The notes below the pieces were generated by a model. The model was not told the DNA's origin and made no database searches. It saw only the letters and a program-made list of their open reading frames with translations. Of a stretch of 38,351 bases of DNA, positions 8,448 through 16,178 are shown piece after piece; the stretch's first letter is position 1, and every line of letters starts with the position of its first letter. The position numbers were made by a program, and so were the translations under genes. Source of the stretch: a bacterium. Its GTDB lineage: Bacteria; Planctomycetota; Planctomycetia; Kolteriales; Kolteriaceae. The stretch covers positions 1 through 38,351 of the forward strand of contig JAIELF010000057.1 in assembly GCA_019753235.1 (NCBI GenBank), given 5' to 3'.

Positions 8448-10115
8448 TCATCTGCGACTAAAGACAGAAAAAGAAGTCAAGATTAGAACATATCCTATGC
8501 ATCCATACTGTAGCCAAGGACCAACTGTACGGTACATGCTCCGCTTCGTCATTGTTGGAAGATCAACAATCATCGCGGGCTGGTCGATTGTGGGCCGGCC
8601 AAGTATTCTCAAAATCTTACCATCCTCATCAATGACACAGCTATCTCCACCAAAGGTACAGCGAACAACAGGAACTCGATTCTCGATGGCACGTAACCTG
8701 CTTAGCATCAAGCTATAGTGCTGTGCCGGTCCCCGCGGAAACATCCCTTCTCTGCCAATACCAATAACTACATTCGCATACCGTTCTCCGTCCGCAACCA
8801 CACTACGTCGAAAAGTCTCTGGGCAACCGATCTCGCTACAAATCGGTAGTCCAATTCTCAGCGAACCGAATCGCGTATTTGTCATCAAGTCCAAAAACTT
8901 TGGGCCACCACCGAACCAAAACCCTGGCCATTCTGATCTCCCCGAGGAAAACACCTGAGCTATCCATCTTCCAGTAAAATGCTCATGAAAAGGTACAAGC
9001 TGATGCTTCTCTACCAGAGAAATAACATCGCCTGTTCTGGAAAACGCAATCGCGACATTGAACCGAGCAAGTCGGCCGCTCTCAGGACGGCACAAGCTTG
9101 TGCCAACAATCATCGGCGAATTTGCAGCTTTGCATGCCAGTAATATCGACTTCACTGACTCTTCCTGAGCTACCGCTATAGAGGGATCCGCCGCCGTACT
9201 GATACCTTCATACCAGCCAGTTTCGAGGCTTGTCTCCGGCCAAACGACAAGATCAATCCACTCGGAGTTTCGCTCAAGCCATTGTAAAATTACACTCTTT
9301 TTGTCGTTTGGCAGGAGATTGGGAACGATGGCGATACGAACATTGATACATTGATAAGACTGCGAAGTTCGAATCGTTGCCCAGATAAGAACGATCGCTG
9401 ACAGAATAGTTGCCATGAAAACCGTTTTCATCACTGACCTTGGCCTGATTCTCCCCATTGCCCATAGAATAAAGTCGGCAAACACTTGATTCAATGTAGC
9501 AATAATAAATGAAATACCGTGTTCGCCACTGATATCGGCAAGTTGAAGAAGAGGGCTTCCTGCAACTTGTGTAAACCCGATGCTAATATACTGAAATCCA
9601 ACAACACGTTGACAAACAAAGCTTCCAACGTATTCAGCAGCGCACCACAGGCATGCAAACGCGAGCGGCCGAGGCAGTATTGAGTTTTCGAATACCGGAA
9701 ACGATACAAGACTTAAAGCAAACCAAGGGAGAAGGCCAAATAAACCAAGAATGATCCATCGCCAGAGGTGAAAATGGTAGTCCTGCCAGGCAATGAACTC
9801 TGCCAGTCCCAGCATCCAGGGAAGCATTCCAATAGCAATCGATGCGTGAGAAAAAAAGGAATTGCTTCGCTCTGAGAGCGCCACGCAAAAGGGAATAAGT
9901 CCAATCCATGAAATCCACCAGAGGTCATGAGGGTAAGCCGTCAGGCAGAGAATCGATCCGCTCAAGAATGAAAGGAAAAATACAACGGTGCTTGGAAATC
10001 TGTCATTTTTCGGAAACTCGTGTCGCTGATCGAAGCGATTGACGACACTTAAGATATCTTGATTCACATCCTTGTCATACTTGTTACTCTCCACGATCAG
10101 TGCTATCCTGCGCAT
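8448..10115 (-). CDS. lnt: Apolipoprotein N-acyltransferase
   Basis: This 555-residue integral membrane protein has about seven hydrophobic helices in the first 250 residues and a nitrilase-type domain facing the periplasm from about 256 to 520. The catalytic triad is visible: Glu294 in VVWPETS, Lys370 in EKHQLVPFHEHF and Cys426 in GLPICSEIG. RAIENRVPVVR and a final membrane helix are also typical of Lnt. The enzyme N-acylates the lipid-modified Cys of lipoproteins. It overlaps the upstream DUF1559 gene by 32 nt and is last in a five-gene operon of AT-richer DNA than the flanks. The N-terminal extension of about 40 residues is unusual, so the true start may be a downstream GTG. Confidence 0.9.
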   Translation of the reverse strand: MRRIALIVESNKYDKDVNQDILSVVNRFDQRHEFPKNDRFPSTVVFFLSFLSGSILCLTAYPHDLWWISWIGLIPFCVALSERSNSFFSHASIAIGMLPWMLGLAEFIAWQDYHFHLWRWIILGLFGLLPWFALSLVSFPVFENSILPRPLAFACLWCAAEYVGSFVCQRVVGFQYISIGFTQVAGSPLLQLADISGEHGISFIIATLNQVFADFILWAMGRIRPRSVMKTVFMATILSAIVLIWATIRTSQSYQCINVRIAIVPNLLPNDKKSVILQWLERNSEWIDLVVWPETSLETGWYEGISTAADPSIAVAQEESVKSILLACKAANSPMIVGTSLCRPESGRLARFNVAIAFSRTGDVISLVEKHQLVPFHEHFTGRWIAQVFSSGRSEWPGFWFGGGPKFLDLMTNTRFGSLRIGLPICSEIGCPETFRRSVVADGERYANVVIGIGREGMFPRGPAQHYSLMLSRLRAIENRVPVVRCTFGGDSCVIDEDGKILRILGRPTIDQPAMIVDLPTMTKRSMYRTVGPWLQYGCIGYVLILTSFSVFSRR

Positions 10116-11277
10116 CTCTAGTGTGCATCGCTGTCCATGTATTCAAATCGATCATGTCGGAAATGAAATCGATAGATCCGTCAAGGTATAACACGTTAAC
10201 TCCACCTGGATGCTCACTCCGAGCATTCGCCTTCGCACTTATTCCCGCGATGCTCTCGCACGGAAAACAAGTGTGCATGTCGCTCGGCATGGTACAGTCC
10301 TGAACCCGATCAGAAGAGTAGCAGCTATTGGGCCTTCCTCCACCAGGAGAAAACTGACCATGGGCAAATGTAACGCTTGCTCCGATTGCGGGCATCGCCC
10401 ATGTGCCCCGTCGATCACTTGCGGTTAGACCCGCCCGCAGTTCATCAATGGCGACCGTCTTGGACAACCCATCACGTATATCACGTGAACTGAAGCATTT
10501 ATTGAGACCTGCGATGCCAGCGCCCCAAAGCTCATGTACGGTGAGCGGATGAAGTGGCGATACTTCAATGCCCAGTCTATTCGGAAGATCCGGGTAAATT
10601 GACTTGCACGTCCAAGCTTTCATCGCCGAGGGTAGGTCTGAGTTAACAAGGCATGGAAGGCTTGGTCCCGCATTAACGCCGTAGGAACCACGTGCCCAAC
10701 CCCCGCCAGCGAGCGAGCACGGAGCACCGCTGACAGCCTGCCGGTCACTTGGGCAAGTGAACGCGGCGATTCGAGTCGACCTCGCGGCAAGATTCTCAGG
10801 GGATGAGACTGGTGTATCAAAATTCCAAGACTGAAATACCTGTTGTTCCTCCAAATTTGGCAACAGATGAATAAAGAAGCCACTGATGAATCGATCTTGC
10901 TTCCAGTCACTTTTCGGCCCCGATAGATCGACCGTTCCTGGGAGAAAAGGACCGCCGGTCGCAAGAACGACTCCCCCCGGTGACCACACCCCGGCCGGCG
11001 GATAGGTTCCATGAACAACTTCATAGCTGCTCAGAGCCAAGCCGATTTGTCGAAGATTCGACTGACACTGAGTTCGTCGCACACTGGAAACGGCTGATAT
11101 GATCGCGGGAAACGAAAGGGCAAGCAGTAGACTAACCACGCTGATCACAATCATCAGTTCGACGAGGGAGAAACCTGACGTAGGTACTCCGAGCTTCGTC
11201 TTACAAGACACAGTACCAGCGATCATCCTGAGAAGGCGAAGAGTGGCGATGATGTCACGACTGGTGAGCCACGACAT
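10084..11277 (-). CDS. DUF1559 prepilin-type protein
   Basis: The product is about 397 residues. A type IV prepilin leader GFSLVELMIVISVV at about residues 35-48 is followed by a hydrophobic helix and the DUF1559 pattern: QCQSNLRQIGLALSSYEVVHGTYPP, then a long beta-rich domain and a C-terminal HPGGVNVLYLDGS, equivalent to the H-X9-DG tail of planctomycete paralogues. It is probably processed by a prepilin peptidase and displayed at the membrane; the family's function is unknown. I chose ATG 11277 because it overlaps the preceding stop as TGATG; the frame is open to 11307. The leader of about 34 residues before the cleavage site is long for a prepilin. Confidence 0.9.
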   Translation of the reverse strand: MSWLTSRDIIATLRLLRMIAGTVSCKTKLGVPTSGFSLVELMIVISVVSLLLALSFPAIISAVSSVRRTQCQSNLRQIGLALSSYEVVHGTYPPAGVWSPGGVVLATGGPFLPGTVDLSGPKSDWKQDRFISGFFIHLLPNLEEQQVFQSWNFDTPVSSPENLAARSTRIAAFTCPSDRQAVSGAPCSLAGGGWARGSYGVNAGPSLPCLVNSDLPSAMKAWTCKSIYPDLPNRLGIEVSPLHPLTVHELWGAGIAGLNKCFSSRDIRDGLSKTVAIDELRAGLTASDRRGTWAMPAIGASVTFAHGQFSPGGGRPNSCYSSDRVQDCTMPSDMHTCFPCESIAGISAKANARSEHPGGVNVLYLDGSIDFISDMIDLNTWTAMHTRDAQDSTDRGE

Positions 11278-12254
11278 CACTTCTTGCTCCGTGATTTTTT
11301 CAACCAAGAGATCAAAACCGCTACCATGGCCGATATGCCAGATGCTAGGAGGAAATAGTACGTGTATCTCATCGGGCTAGGCGACCGTACTTCACTCACG
11401 CCGAACGATGCTAAGGAAATGTCGTCAGGATTTCCCTCGAAGGTAAAGCTATCAACTTCTACCTTCTTGAATGGTTTACGTAAACCATCGCTAAGCTCAC
11501 TCCATTGAGTAATTCGCTTTACCTTTGGTATTTTCGTCTCATCGACGCGATACTCAATCAGAACAGGGTGTTTGACGCCTTCTGGCTCTTGAACTCGGGA
11601 ATAACATGTCTCCGTGATGGCCCAGTGGAAATCAGGAGAAAGAATGAAAAACCCTTTCACGGTCCATCCATCCCCGAGGAGACGCCACTTCACTTTGATT
11701 CTCAGGCCGAGTTGGCCCGGCTCTCGCTCGGGAGCGACTTCATCAATGGTAATAACCTTCGCAGCTAAGAATTTATCGACAGGCTCGGCCCCAAATTGGT
11801 AAGCCGCCACTCGAACAGGATCTTGAAAAATGAGCGTTCCTCCAAGTCCTTTTTCCGTGTCTAGAGGCGATTCTATCGCTGGCAGAGAGCCGAGGCGGAA
11901 AGGCCCTCCGCTATTTGCATCAAGACGGAAGCTCCGGCCAGGAAGGAACAAGTAAGCTTCTCTGCTGCCCAGTTCTCTTGAATTCGAACGATCAGTAAGC
12001 GTGGTGAATTCGGTTCGAAATCGACCTTCGGCACTGGAAGTCTTAAACCTTTTTGTGATCCCAATCTCTTCCGATGGGTAGGTAAAGGTGGTGATCGTGC
12101 CGGAATAGGAGACTGTCTGGTAGGCCTTGCGTAAAGCAGCAACTCCAACGGATAGCTCGGAGTTCAATCGTTGACGCCATTCATCGCCACGAGTGTGCGG
12201 CGGCGTCATGATCGATACATATATCGCCAAGTGGATCAGAAGATGCTTCACCAA
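11277..12254 (-). CDS. Membrane-anchored protein, possibly LolA/RseB-like
   Basis: The product is about 325 residues, with an N-terminal signal-like segment (KHLLIHLAIYVSIM), a large beta-rich domain and a single C-terminal membrane helix followed by a basic tail (KKSRSKK). The start of the domain (LRKAYQTVSYSGTITTFTYP, then later GSREAYLFLPG) recalls the N-terminal pattern of RseB/LolA-type lipid-binding domains, but the resemblance is weak. The frame opens at GTG 12275. I prefer TTG 12254, which has GAGGAG nine bases upstream and places the signal segment at the N-terminus. It is coupled to the DUF1559 gene by TGATG. Exported by inference; function unknown. Confidence 0.7.
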   Translation of the reverse strand: MVKHLLIHLAIYVSIMTPPHTRGDEWRQRLNSELSVGVAALRKAYQTVSYSGTITTFTYPSEEIGITKRFKTSSAEGRFRTEFTTLTDRSNSRELGSREAYLFLPGRSFRLDANSGGPFRLGSLPAIESPLDTEKGLGGTLIFQDPVRVAAYQFGAEPVDKFLAAKVITIDEVAPEREPGQLGLRIKVKWRLLGDGWTVKGFFILSPDFHWAITETCYSRVQEPEGVKHPVLIEYRVDETKIPKVKRITQWSELSDGLRKPFKKVEVDSFTFEGNPDDISLASFGVSEVRSPSPMRYTYYFLLASGISAMVAVLISWLKKSRSKK

Positions 12255-12321
12255 TGAAGTGTGCTCCTCAACCACTCTTCGTCAAAAGTAAGGGAAAACG
12301 AGGTCGGAACCACTGTTCTCA

Positions 12322-12648
12322 TTAAGGACATCTGATGTTTTTGCAGACGCAACCGCCGGCAAAGGAGGGATTGGTCATAGGGGGTGCTGTCACACAGGAT
12401 CCACAGCTTACGTTCCCCTGTCCATTACAATTTGAGCAGAAACCGGCATTCTCATCCCTGCATTGATTAATCGCATTCACAATACATGTGAAGGGTCCGG
12501 CCTGACAAGTACTCCCAAATGCAAGGGCTCTACGCTCAGGAATGGCGAGCAAGGCCAAGATGAAGAAAAAGAACGCAAAACTGAATGACAAATCTTCGAC
12601 GGAAAGAGAACAGAAGCGATGTCGTTTGAGGCGATGTGATGAAATCAT
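12322..12648 (-). CDS. Small secreted cysteine-rich protein
   Basis: The product is about 108 residues. A basic start (MISSHRLKRHRF) leads to a very hydrophobic phenylalanine-rich segment (FSFAFFFFILALLAI) and a likely signal peptidase site after ALA. The mature part of about 65 residues holds 11 cysteines in pairs such as CSNC, CGSC and CVC, which suggests disulfides or metal binding. The start at ATG 12648 has AAAGGGAG at good spacing; the longer open frame up to 12765 overlaps the upstream gene and is less likely. It lies between the DUF1573-like and LolA/RseB-like genes in the same operon. I do not recognise the family. Confidence 0.65.
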   Translation of the reverse strand: MISSHRLKRHRFCSLSVEDLSFSFAFFFFILALLAIPERRALAFGSTCQAGPFTCIVNAINQCRDENAGFCSNCNGQGNVSCGSCVTAPPMTNPSFAGGCVCKNIRCP

Positions 12649-12689
12649 TTTATGGCTCCCTTTGAAAAGCAATAAAAATTTAACACTGA

Positions 12690-13202
12690 TCAGCCTTCCG
12701 TTACTGGAACAGGGACAATCTCCGCATCTTCGTTTTCTTGATTCACAGAAACAACATTTGAACATTCGATCGTTGCCTTGATGGGAGAAGATTCAAGATT
12801 GATCAGGAGCTCAACGGTTCTCAATAAATTTCTATTGTCCACTTCCTCCTTACCAGGTGTGACGGAAATCTGAAGTTCTGCCTGACCATGAGGAGCGAGC
12901 GTTACCGGGAGGATCTTGCCATCTATTAAAACATCGCAATTACAAGGCGCCGTCGTTCCGATCACTTCACACGGAGTTGACGATAAGTTCAGCAGCGAGA
13001 ACCGAGCGTCGAGTTCGTGTCCTTCGTATATGGTCGGAAATTGTTGTTTCGTTGGCTCTACGCAAATGACTTGCCCGCGGAGCGCACTTTGAACGCGACT
13101 AAAACCACCGTAATACCATGCTGAACCCGCAACAGTAAAAATAGTAAAGAATCCGCCCGAGAGAATGACTTTGGCGAGCCGGTGAGCGAGAGAGCGATTC
13201 AT
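12690..13202 (-). CDS. DUF1573-like exported protein
   Basis: The 170-residue protein has an N-terminal membrane anchor or uncleaved signal (about residues 11-32) and an Ig-like beta domain. The pattern FSLLNLSSTPCEVIGTTAPC followed by NCDV, then LAPHGQAELQISVTPG, matches DUF1573 proteins, in which a Cys-containing turn sits between the first strands. Such domains are common in planctomycete and Bacteroidetes envelope proteins and are usually of unknown function. It is the first gene of the five-gene operon; its ATG lies about 30 nt downstream of a clear sigma-70-like promoter. Confidence 0.75.
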   Translation of the reverse strand: MNRSLAHRLAKVILSGGFFTIFTVAGSAWYYGGFSRVQSALRGQVICVEPTKQQFPTIYEGHELDARFSLLNLSSTPCEVIGTTAPCNCDVLIDGKILPVTLAPHGQAELQISVTPGKEEVDNRNLLRTVELLINLESSPIKATIECSNVVSVNQENEDAEIVPVPVTEG

Positions 13203-13232
13203 AGGAGATCTCTTTGAATACTTGCTTTTTTA

Positions 13233-13261
13233 ATGCTAACAGTTCGCTCTCCGATTGTCAA
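13233..13261 (-). promoter_or_regulatory. Sigma-70-like promoter of the DUF1573-to-lnt operon
   Basis: On the minus strand a perfect TTGACA (13256-13261) is followed by exactly 17 nt and TAGCAT (13233-13238). Predicted initiation near 13226 leaves a leader of about 25 nt before the ATG at 13202. This is the best promoter match I see in the window. Confidence 0.7.
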
Positions 13262-13288
13262 GAGTCAAATTTTCCTCCGCTGGGGAGA

Positions 13289-13320
13289 GCCGTGAGGGTC
13301 GGTTTGTGGGTGGGGGGATC
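13289..13320. repeat. 32-bp direct repeat, copy 2
   Basis: Same orientation as the copy at 8325-8356 and identical at 31 of 32 positions. It lies about 28 bp upstream of the -35 box of the DUF1573 operon promoter. With copy 1 it brackets the AT-rich operon, about 4.96 kb from repeat start to repeat start. Confidence 0.9.
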
Positions 13321-13349
13321 GATTTCTGCTTGCGGCATGTCGAGGGGAG

Positions 13350-13427
13350 GGAGGCTGTTCCCGTAAGCTGAACGGGTCAAGGAGTCGCGACCAACGAGCG
13401 TCGGTAGCGAAAACGAAGACAGCCTCC
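13350..13427 (+). ncRNA. Candidate structured 5' leader of the alpha/beta hydrolase gene
   Basis: A perfect 9-bp inverted repeat, GGAGGCTGT (13350-13358) with ACAGCCTCC (13419-13427), closes a 60-nt loop. Inside, CCCGT (13360-13364) pairs with ACGGG (13372-13376) across 7 nt, and a GTCGCGAC palindrome follows. The structure ends 27 nt before the start codon, just before the ribosome site. It could be a cis-regulatory RNA or part of a repeat; it matches no riboswitch class I know. Confidence 0.3.
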
Positions 13428-13454
13428 GCGCGGACTGCGGAAAGGAGAGTAGAC

Positions 13455-14444
13455 ATGCATTGGCTCATGATGGCCCTCTTTATGGATGTTCTTTCGCAGG
13501 AATCGCCGGTCGCGAGGCAGGTGGGCCACTTTGATCCGCCGGCCGGGATCGTGTACCGCGCGACTTCCATCATGAGCGAAGGGAGTCGGCTATCCGCGGA
13601 AACTTTTGTCGCCAAGGAGAAGCAATCCTACAGCTTGCCGACCTTGATTCTCTCGCATGGCTGGGGAGGACAGGCCTCGCTGTTGCGTGCCGATGCCGTC
13701 GCCTTTGCGCAAGCGGGGTACTTTGTGGTGACATTCGACTATCGAGGGTGGGGGGCCAGCGATGGCCGACTGATCGCCACTGAGCCTGTTCCTGCCAACG
13801 ATGGAAAGAGACCGATGAAGGTTGCCGTCCGCGAGCTCCGTGAGATGGTCGATCCGCACGATCAACTCTGCGACCTGATGAGCGTGATCCACTGGGTCCA
13901 AGGGGAGGCAAATAGCGATCCAGAACGCTTGGGGCTTTGGGGGACGAGTTACTCTGGAGGTCATGTGGTTTACGCGGCAGCGAAGGATCACCGCGTCAAA
14001 GCGATCGTGGCGCAGGTGCCGGCCCTTGATTCTCGTCTCGTGATTGCGACACCCGAGGGACGCGCCGAGACTTTTCGCGATGCGACTGCCCGAGCGCGCG
14101 GCGAGCTTGAATACCCACCGCCGGGCCAGCGTGTGGTGGGCAATTTGAAGGGGGCCCCCATCCGAGAAAAAATGATGCGCTATGCCCCCGTCGAACTGGC
14201 CAGCGAAGCGCCGCAGTGTGCGATGCTTTTCATCATCGCGGGCAAAGAGGAGTTATTCGACAACAAAGATCACGCTCTCAAAGCGTTTGATTTAGCGGTC
14301 GGTCCGAAGAAGGTGATCACGATTCCAGGCATCACGCATTACGGCGTCTATTTGCAGGCCCGGAAGCGATGCCAACAGGAAGCGGTTGCGTGGTTCAACG
14401 AGCACTTGAAGGTGAAGGAGTCCGCTTCTGCTGCCGATCGTTAA
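13455..14444 (+). CDS. Alpha/beta hydrolase
   Basis: The 329-residue hydrolase has the oxyanion-side motif LSHGWGG at about 66-72, the strand-turn FDYRGWGASDG at about 94-104, the nucleophile elbow GTSYSGG (Ser165), an acidic candidate in GKEELFD (263-269) and the catalytic His295 in THYGVY. The layout is that of dienelactone-hydrolase or acyl-peptidase-like S9/S15 relatives; the substrate cannot be inferred. AAAGGAGAG upstream supports the ATG at 13455. The first 15 residues are hydrophobic but make a poor signal peptide. The gene is monocistronic, preceded by a possibly structured leader, and its 3' end overlaps the convergent DUF547 gene by 50 nt. Confidence 0.88.
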   Translation: MHWLMMALFMDVLSQESPVARQVGHFDPPAGIVYRATSIMSEGSRLSAETFVAKEKQSYSLPTLILSHGWGGQASLLRADAVAFAQAGYFVVTFDYRGWGASDGRLIATEPVPANDGKRPMKVAVRELREMVDPHDQLCDLMSVIHWVQGEANSDPERLGLWGTSYSGGHVVYAAAKDHRVKAIVAQVPALDSRLVIATPEGRAETFRDATARARGELEYPPPGQRVVGNLKGAPIREKMMRYAPVELASEAPQCAMLFIIAGKEELFDNKDHALKAFDLAVGPKKVITIPGITHYGVYLQARKRCQQEAVAWFNEHLKVKESASAADR

Positions 14445-15273
14445 GGCTCCAATCGTAGTCTAAGAATTGAATGTGGGGGGGCGGCGAGGCCGTCACCAAG
14501 CCCGTCGCGCGCTCGGGAAGAAACGGCATGATCCGCGTGAGCATGCTGGCGTCGTCCGGACCAAAATCACGCCCGAACCATTTCAAAATGCTCGACAGAT
14601 AGATTGTCGTCCCATCTTCCGAAATCTGCAAGCTGTTCCCTCGCGAGAAGAATTGCCGGGCGTTGTCGCTGAGTTGCTCGTCGAGTCGCTGGGGGATATA
14701 TGCTTCGTTTCTCAGGCGAGGGCATCCTGCGGACGCACAGACAATCGCGAAATGAATTCGCGGCTCGTTCATCTTTCGAAGGATCTGATGTTCGATGTCG
14801 TCGAGAGAGACATATCGGCCATCGACATAGAGCCGCAGATCTTTCCAGATGTTGTAACCAACTGAGCGAACATGATCGAGAATCGAATCGGTGGGATACT
14901 CGAGCAGGATACCTTTGATGGTCAAGGCGTTGTAAATGTTGATCCAAAAGCAGAGTTCATCTGTTCTCGTGGCGTCCTGGTCGAACGACACGGAGCCAGC
15001 ATCAAACAAGTATTGATCCAACGACTGTTGGTCCGCGGCCGAGCCTTTCCAATCGGCATAGGAAACGCTTCCGGACTCGTCGACGAAGCGATGCAGCAGC
15101 CGGTCCCAAGGATCATGCGCGTACGCATGAAGCGAGATCGTCGGTGCCGATCCTGTCGGCGGGGCAGGGAGCAGAATTACCGCATTTCGTTCCCAAAGAA
15201 TACCCCCAATCAAAGAGGCCAAGGGAAGAAAGGAGAGCAAGGCCAGCAGCTTCCATTTCGACAGTGATGACAT
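14395..15273 (-). CDS. DUF547 domain-containing protein
   Basis: The product is about 292 residues, with an N-terminal signal or anchor helix (WKLLALLSFLPLASLIGGIL). The DUF547 core follows: ELCFWINIYNALTIKGIL, then a WKDLRLYVDGRYVSLDDIEH segment, then HFAIVCASAGCPRLRNEAY. The family is widespread and uncharacterised, probably periplasmic here. The frame opens at 15285, but ATG 15273 has GGAG at good spacing and gives a cleaner signal sequence. It lies 26 nt after the TPR gene and is the last gene of the long minus-strand cluster. Its 3' end overlaps the convergent hydrolase gene by 50 nt. Confidence 0.85.
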   Translation of the reverse strand: MSSLSKWKLLALLSFLPLASLIGGILWERNAVILLPAPPTGSAPTISLHAYAHDPWDRLLHRFVDESGSVSYADWKGSAADQQSLDQYLFDAGSVSFDQDATRTDELCFWINIYNALTIKGILLEYPTDSILDHVRSVGYNIWKDLRLYVDGRYVSLDDIEHQILRKMNEPRIHFAIVCASAGCPRLRNEAYIPQRLDEQLSDNARQFFSRGNSLQISEDGTTIYLSSILKWFGRDFGPDDASMLTRIMPFLPERATGLVTASPPPHIQFLDYDWSLNDRQQKRTPSPSSAR

Positions 15274-15299
15274 GAAAGGCTCCATGGATGAATTCGAGA

Positions 15300-16163
15300 C
15301 TAAGAGCCCGGTAACTGCGTGACCGAGAATTCGAGATAAGTTTGGTCGTTAAGGTACGCGCGTAATCGCGATTGCATGCCTGGAATCAGATCGGTGCGAC
15401 CCTGGATGAACGCAAGTTTCAAAGCGGCTTCAATCCGCCGACAGGCGACACCGAACTTTTCGACCTGGGAAAGGCAAGCGGCGGAGATGTCCAGCAAGAT
15501 CGGATCCTGCTCTTTGCTCTGCTCGACAAGCTTCTCGACATCGTCGGCAATGGCCGGCTCGAGCGATGCCCCGTAGGCGAATTGAAGCCTGGCTTTATCC
15601 AGCTTTCCCTGTTGCAAGTAAGCGACGGCAAGATGCTGATAGGCTCGCCCGTTATTCGGATCGAGTGAGATCGCATGGATCAAGACCGGCTCGGCCTCAT
15701 CGAACTTCTTTTGTCCCAGAAGAAGGACGCCCCGCATGGTCCATGCCGTCGAGGATTGCTCCCCCATCGCGATGGCCTTCTCGCAGGCTTCGAGGGCATT
15801 CTCCCCCTCTCCTTGCCTCAAGAAAATCTGGGCTGCCTCGAGCAGTGATGGACCATCTCCCCAGTCCCCCGCTTCGTTGAATTGTGTCAGCGCTTCGTCG
15901 GTTCGATTCTGCCGAAGGCGAAGAAGACCCAGATTTCGCCGAGCAAGGACGAAGCTGGTATCGGCCTCAATCGCCTCTTCGAAGTGTTTCTCCGCATCCG
16001 CGATCTTGTCGGCATTCCAGGAAATCACCCCGAGCTGATTGTGTGCCATATAGTTGTCCGGATCGACACTCAAGACGTGACGAAAAAGGGCTTCGGTGTT
16101 TCGCCAATGCTGCAATTGCCAAGCCGATCTCGCGCCTAAGACTCCGACGACGGCCAACAACAA
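15300..16163 (-). CDS. TPR-repeat half of an amber-split TMTC-type membrane protein
   Basis: This is the downstream 287 codons of a gene whose frame continues without shift from the membrane half upstream. It begins with the end of the last membrane helix (LLLAVVGVLGARSAW), then HWRNTEALFRHVLSVDPDNYMAHNQLG, the usual entry into the TPR domain. Several TPR units follow (A-x-x-x-L-G/A-x-x and D-P-N-N patterns) to about residue 230. If translated alone it needs the TTG at 16163 or an internal ATG, and would lack its membrane domain. The in-frame amber codon at 16176-16178 is all that separates the halves. I treat the pair as one broken or recoded gene. Confidence 0.75.
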   Translation of the reverse strand: MLLAVVGVLGARSAWQLQHWRNTEALFRHVLSVDPDNYMAHNQLGVISWNADKIADAEKHFEEAIEADTSFVLARRNLGLLRLRQNRTDEALTQFNEAGDWGDGPSLLEAAQIFLRQGEGENALEACEKAIAMGEQSSTAWTMRGVLLLGQKKFDEAEPVLIHAISLDPNNGRAYQHLAVAYLQQGKLDKARLQFAYGASLEPAIADDVEKLVEQSKEQDPILLDISAACLSQVEKFGVACRRIEAALKLAFIQGRTDLIPGMQSRLRAYLNDQTYLEFSVTQLPGS

Positions 16164-16175
16164 TACCGTCGTGAT

Positions 16176-16178
16176 CTA
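16176..16178 (-). other. In-frame amber codon within the TMTC/TPR gene
   Basis: The codon reads TAG on the minus strand. The codons on both sides encode the expected continuous family sequence: the end of the membrane domain before it, and a last helix then the TPR domain after it. Removing this one codon restores a single frame of 682 codons from 17345 to 15300. Confidence 0.85.
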
